Shown piece by piece: positions 4,769-5,014 of a stretch of 5,014 nucleotides of DNA (positions within the stretch are counted from its first letter, which is position 1; every line of letters begins with the position of its first letter). Under the pieces are notes generated by a model. It was not told where the DNA came from, searched no databases, and worked only from the letters and a program-made list of their open reading frames with translations. Source of the stretch: PWXP01 sp964487655. Lineage in GTDB: Bacteria; Planctomycetota; Planctomycetia; Pirellulales; Thermoguttaceae. The stretch lies in contig CAZASB010000354.1 in the NCBI GenBank assembly GCA_964487655.1, positions 1 to 5,014 on the forward strand, written 5' to 3'. Made by a program: the position numbers and the translations under genes.

Positions 4769-5014
4769 ATGCGGAAAACGCCGACATTAGACACAAAAGG
4801 GCCGCGGATCAATGAGCAAATCCGAATCTCCACGGTCCGTGTTATTGGGGCCGAGGGTGCCCAATTGGGTATTTTGCCTACCGAAGACGCCATTAAGGAG
4901 GCCCGCAAGGTCGGGGTTGACCTGGTTGAGGTCGCTCCAAACGAGCACCCCCCCGTCTGCCGGATCATGGACTACGGCAAGTACAAGTACCAGCAGAAGA
5001 AGCGGCACCACAAG
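4769..5014 (+). CDS. infC: translation initiation factor IF-3, 5' part
   Basis: The first 82 codons of infC are visible; the gene runs off the right edge. IF-3 binds the 30S ribosomal subunit, keeps 50S away and proofreads the start codon and initiator tRNA. The visible part is the N-terminal domain and the start of the linker: GPRINEQIRI (11-20), VRVIGAEGAQLGI (23-35), GVDLVEVAPN (49-58), PPVCRIMDYGKYKYQQKK (61-78). The last stretch matches the family signature. The start is ATG at 4769: an in-frame TGA directly precedes it (4766-4768), so no longer form is possible. AGGGAG (4759-4764) is the ribosome binding site, with a short 4-base spacer. The start is thus an ordinary ATG, unlike the rare AUU used by E. 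coli infC for autoregulation. By the usual gene order, rpmI and rplT would be expected downstream, outside this window. Confidence 0.96.
   Translation, partial: MRKTPTLDTKGPRINEQIRISTVRVIGAEGAQLGILPTEDAIKEARKVGVDLVEVAPNEHPPVCRIMDYGKYKYQQKKRHHK

Noticed and set aside
4737..4815. Two tiny frames overlapping the infC start (17 codons from 4737, 20 codons from 4753).
   Set aside because: Too short to separate from chance, and neither has a convincing ribosome binding site of its own.

Overview
The window reads as an ordinary chromosomal housekeeping region of a bacterium. It is moderately GC-rich, has long spacers between genes and carries every supported gene on the + strand. My best guess is a planctomycete, probably related to the Pirellulales. 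That rests on remembered resemblance of the HU-like protein, the type 1B dihydroorotate dehydrogenase and the threonyl-tRNA synthetase to proteins of that group, plus one small lipoprotein of a type I associate with it. No database search was possible, so the taxonomic call is an inference.

Layout from left to right. A candidate promoter (26-54) precedes an HU/IHF-family DNA-binding protein (129-425). About 300 bases without a convincing gene follow, holding a hairpin and a dyad. Then come a possible 28-residue leader ORF or alternative promoter (739-830) and a small putative lipoprotein of unknown function (844-1062). A second spacer holds palindromes, a weak terminator-like hairpin and three consecutive hairpins just ahead of pyrD (1405-2313), which encodes the catalytic subunit of dihydroorotate dehydrogenase. 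A very long imperfect hairpin (2327-2430, 26 pairs) fills most of the pyrD-thrS gap. thrS (2451-4427) is complete, with all editing-site and zinc-site residues present. A 341-base spacer then carries a 12-base direct repeat, a candidate promoter overlapped by an inverted repeat, and two overlapping hairpins. The window ends inside infC (4769 onward, 82 codons visible), encoding translation initiation factor IF-3.

The order thrS-infC matches the conserved translation cluster known from other bacteria (thrS-infC-rpmI-rplT in E. coli). pyrD is the pyrimidine-synthesis gene just upstream. The coding content is conventional. The interest lies in the non-coding gaps: pyrD, thrS and infC are each preceded by sequence able to form substantial RNA structure. 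The thrS leader hairpin is the strongest case, because its three G-U wobbles on the + strand suggest an RNA transcribed with the genes rather than a plain DNA inverted repeat. I found no mobile element, CRISPR array, tRNA or rRNA gene, and no minus-strand gene I would defend.
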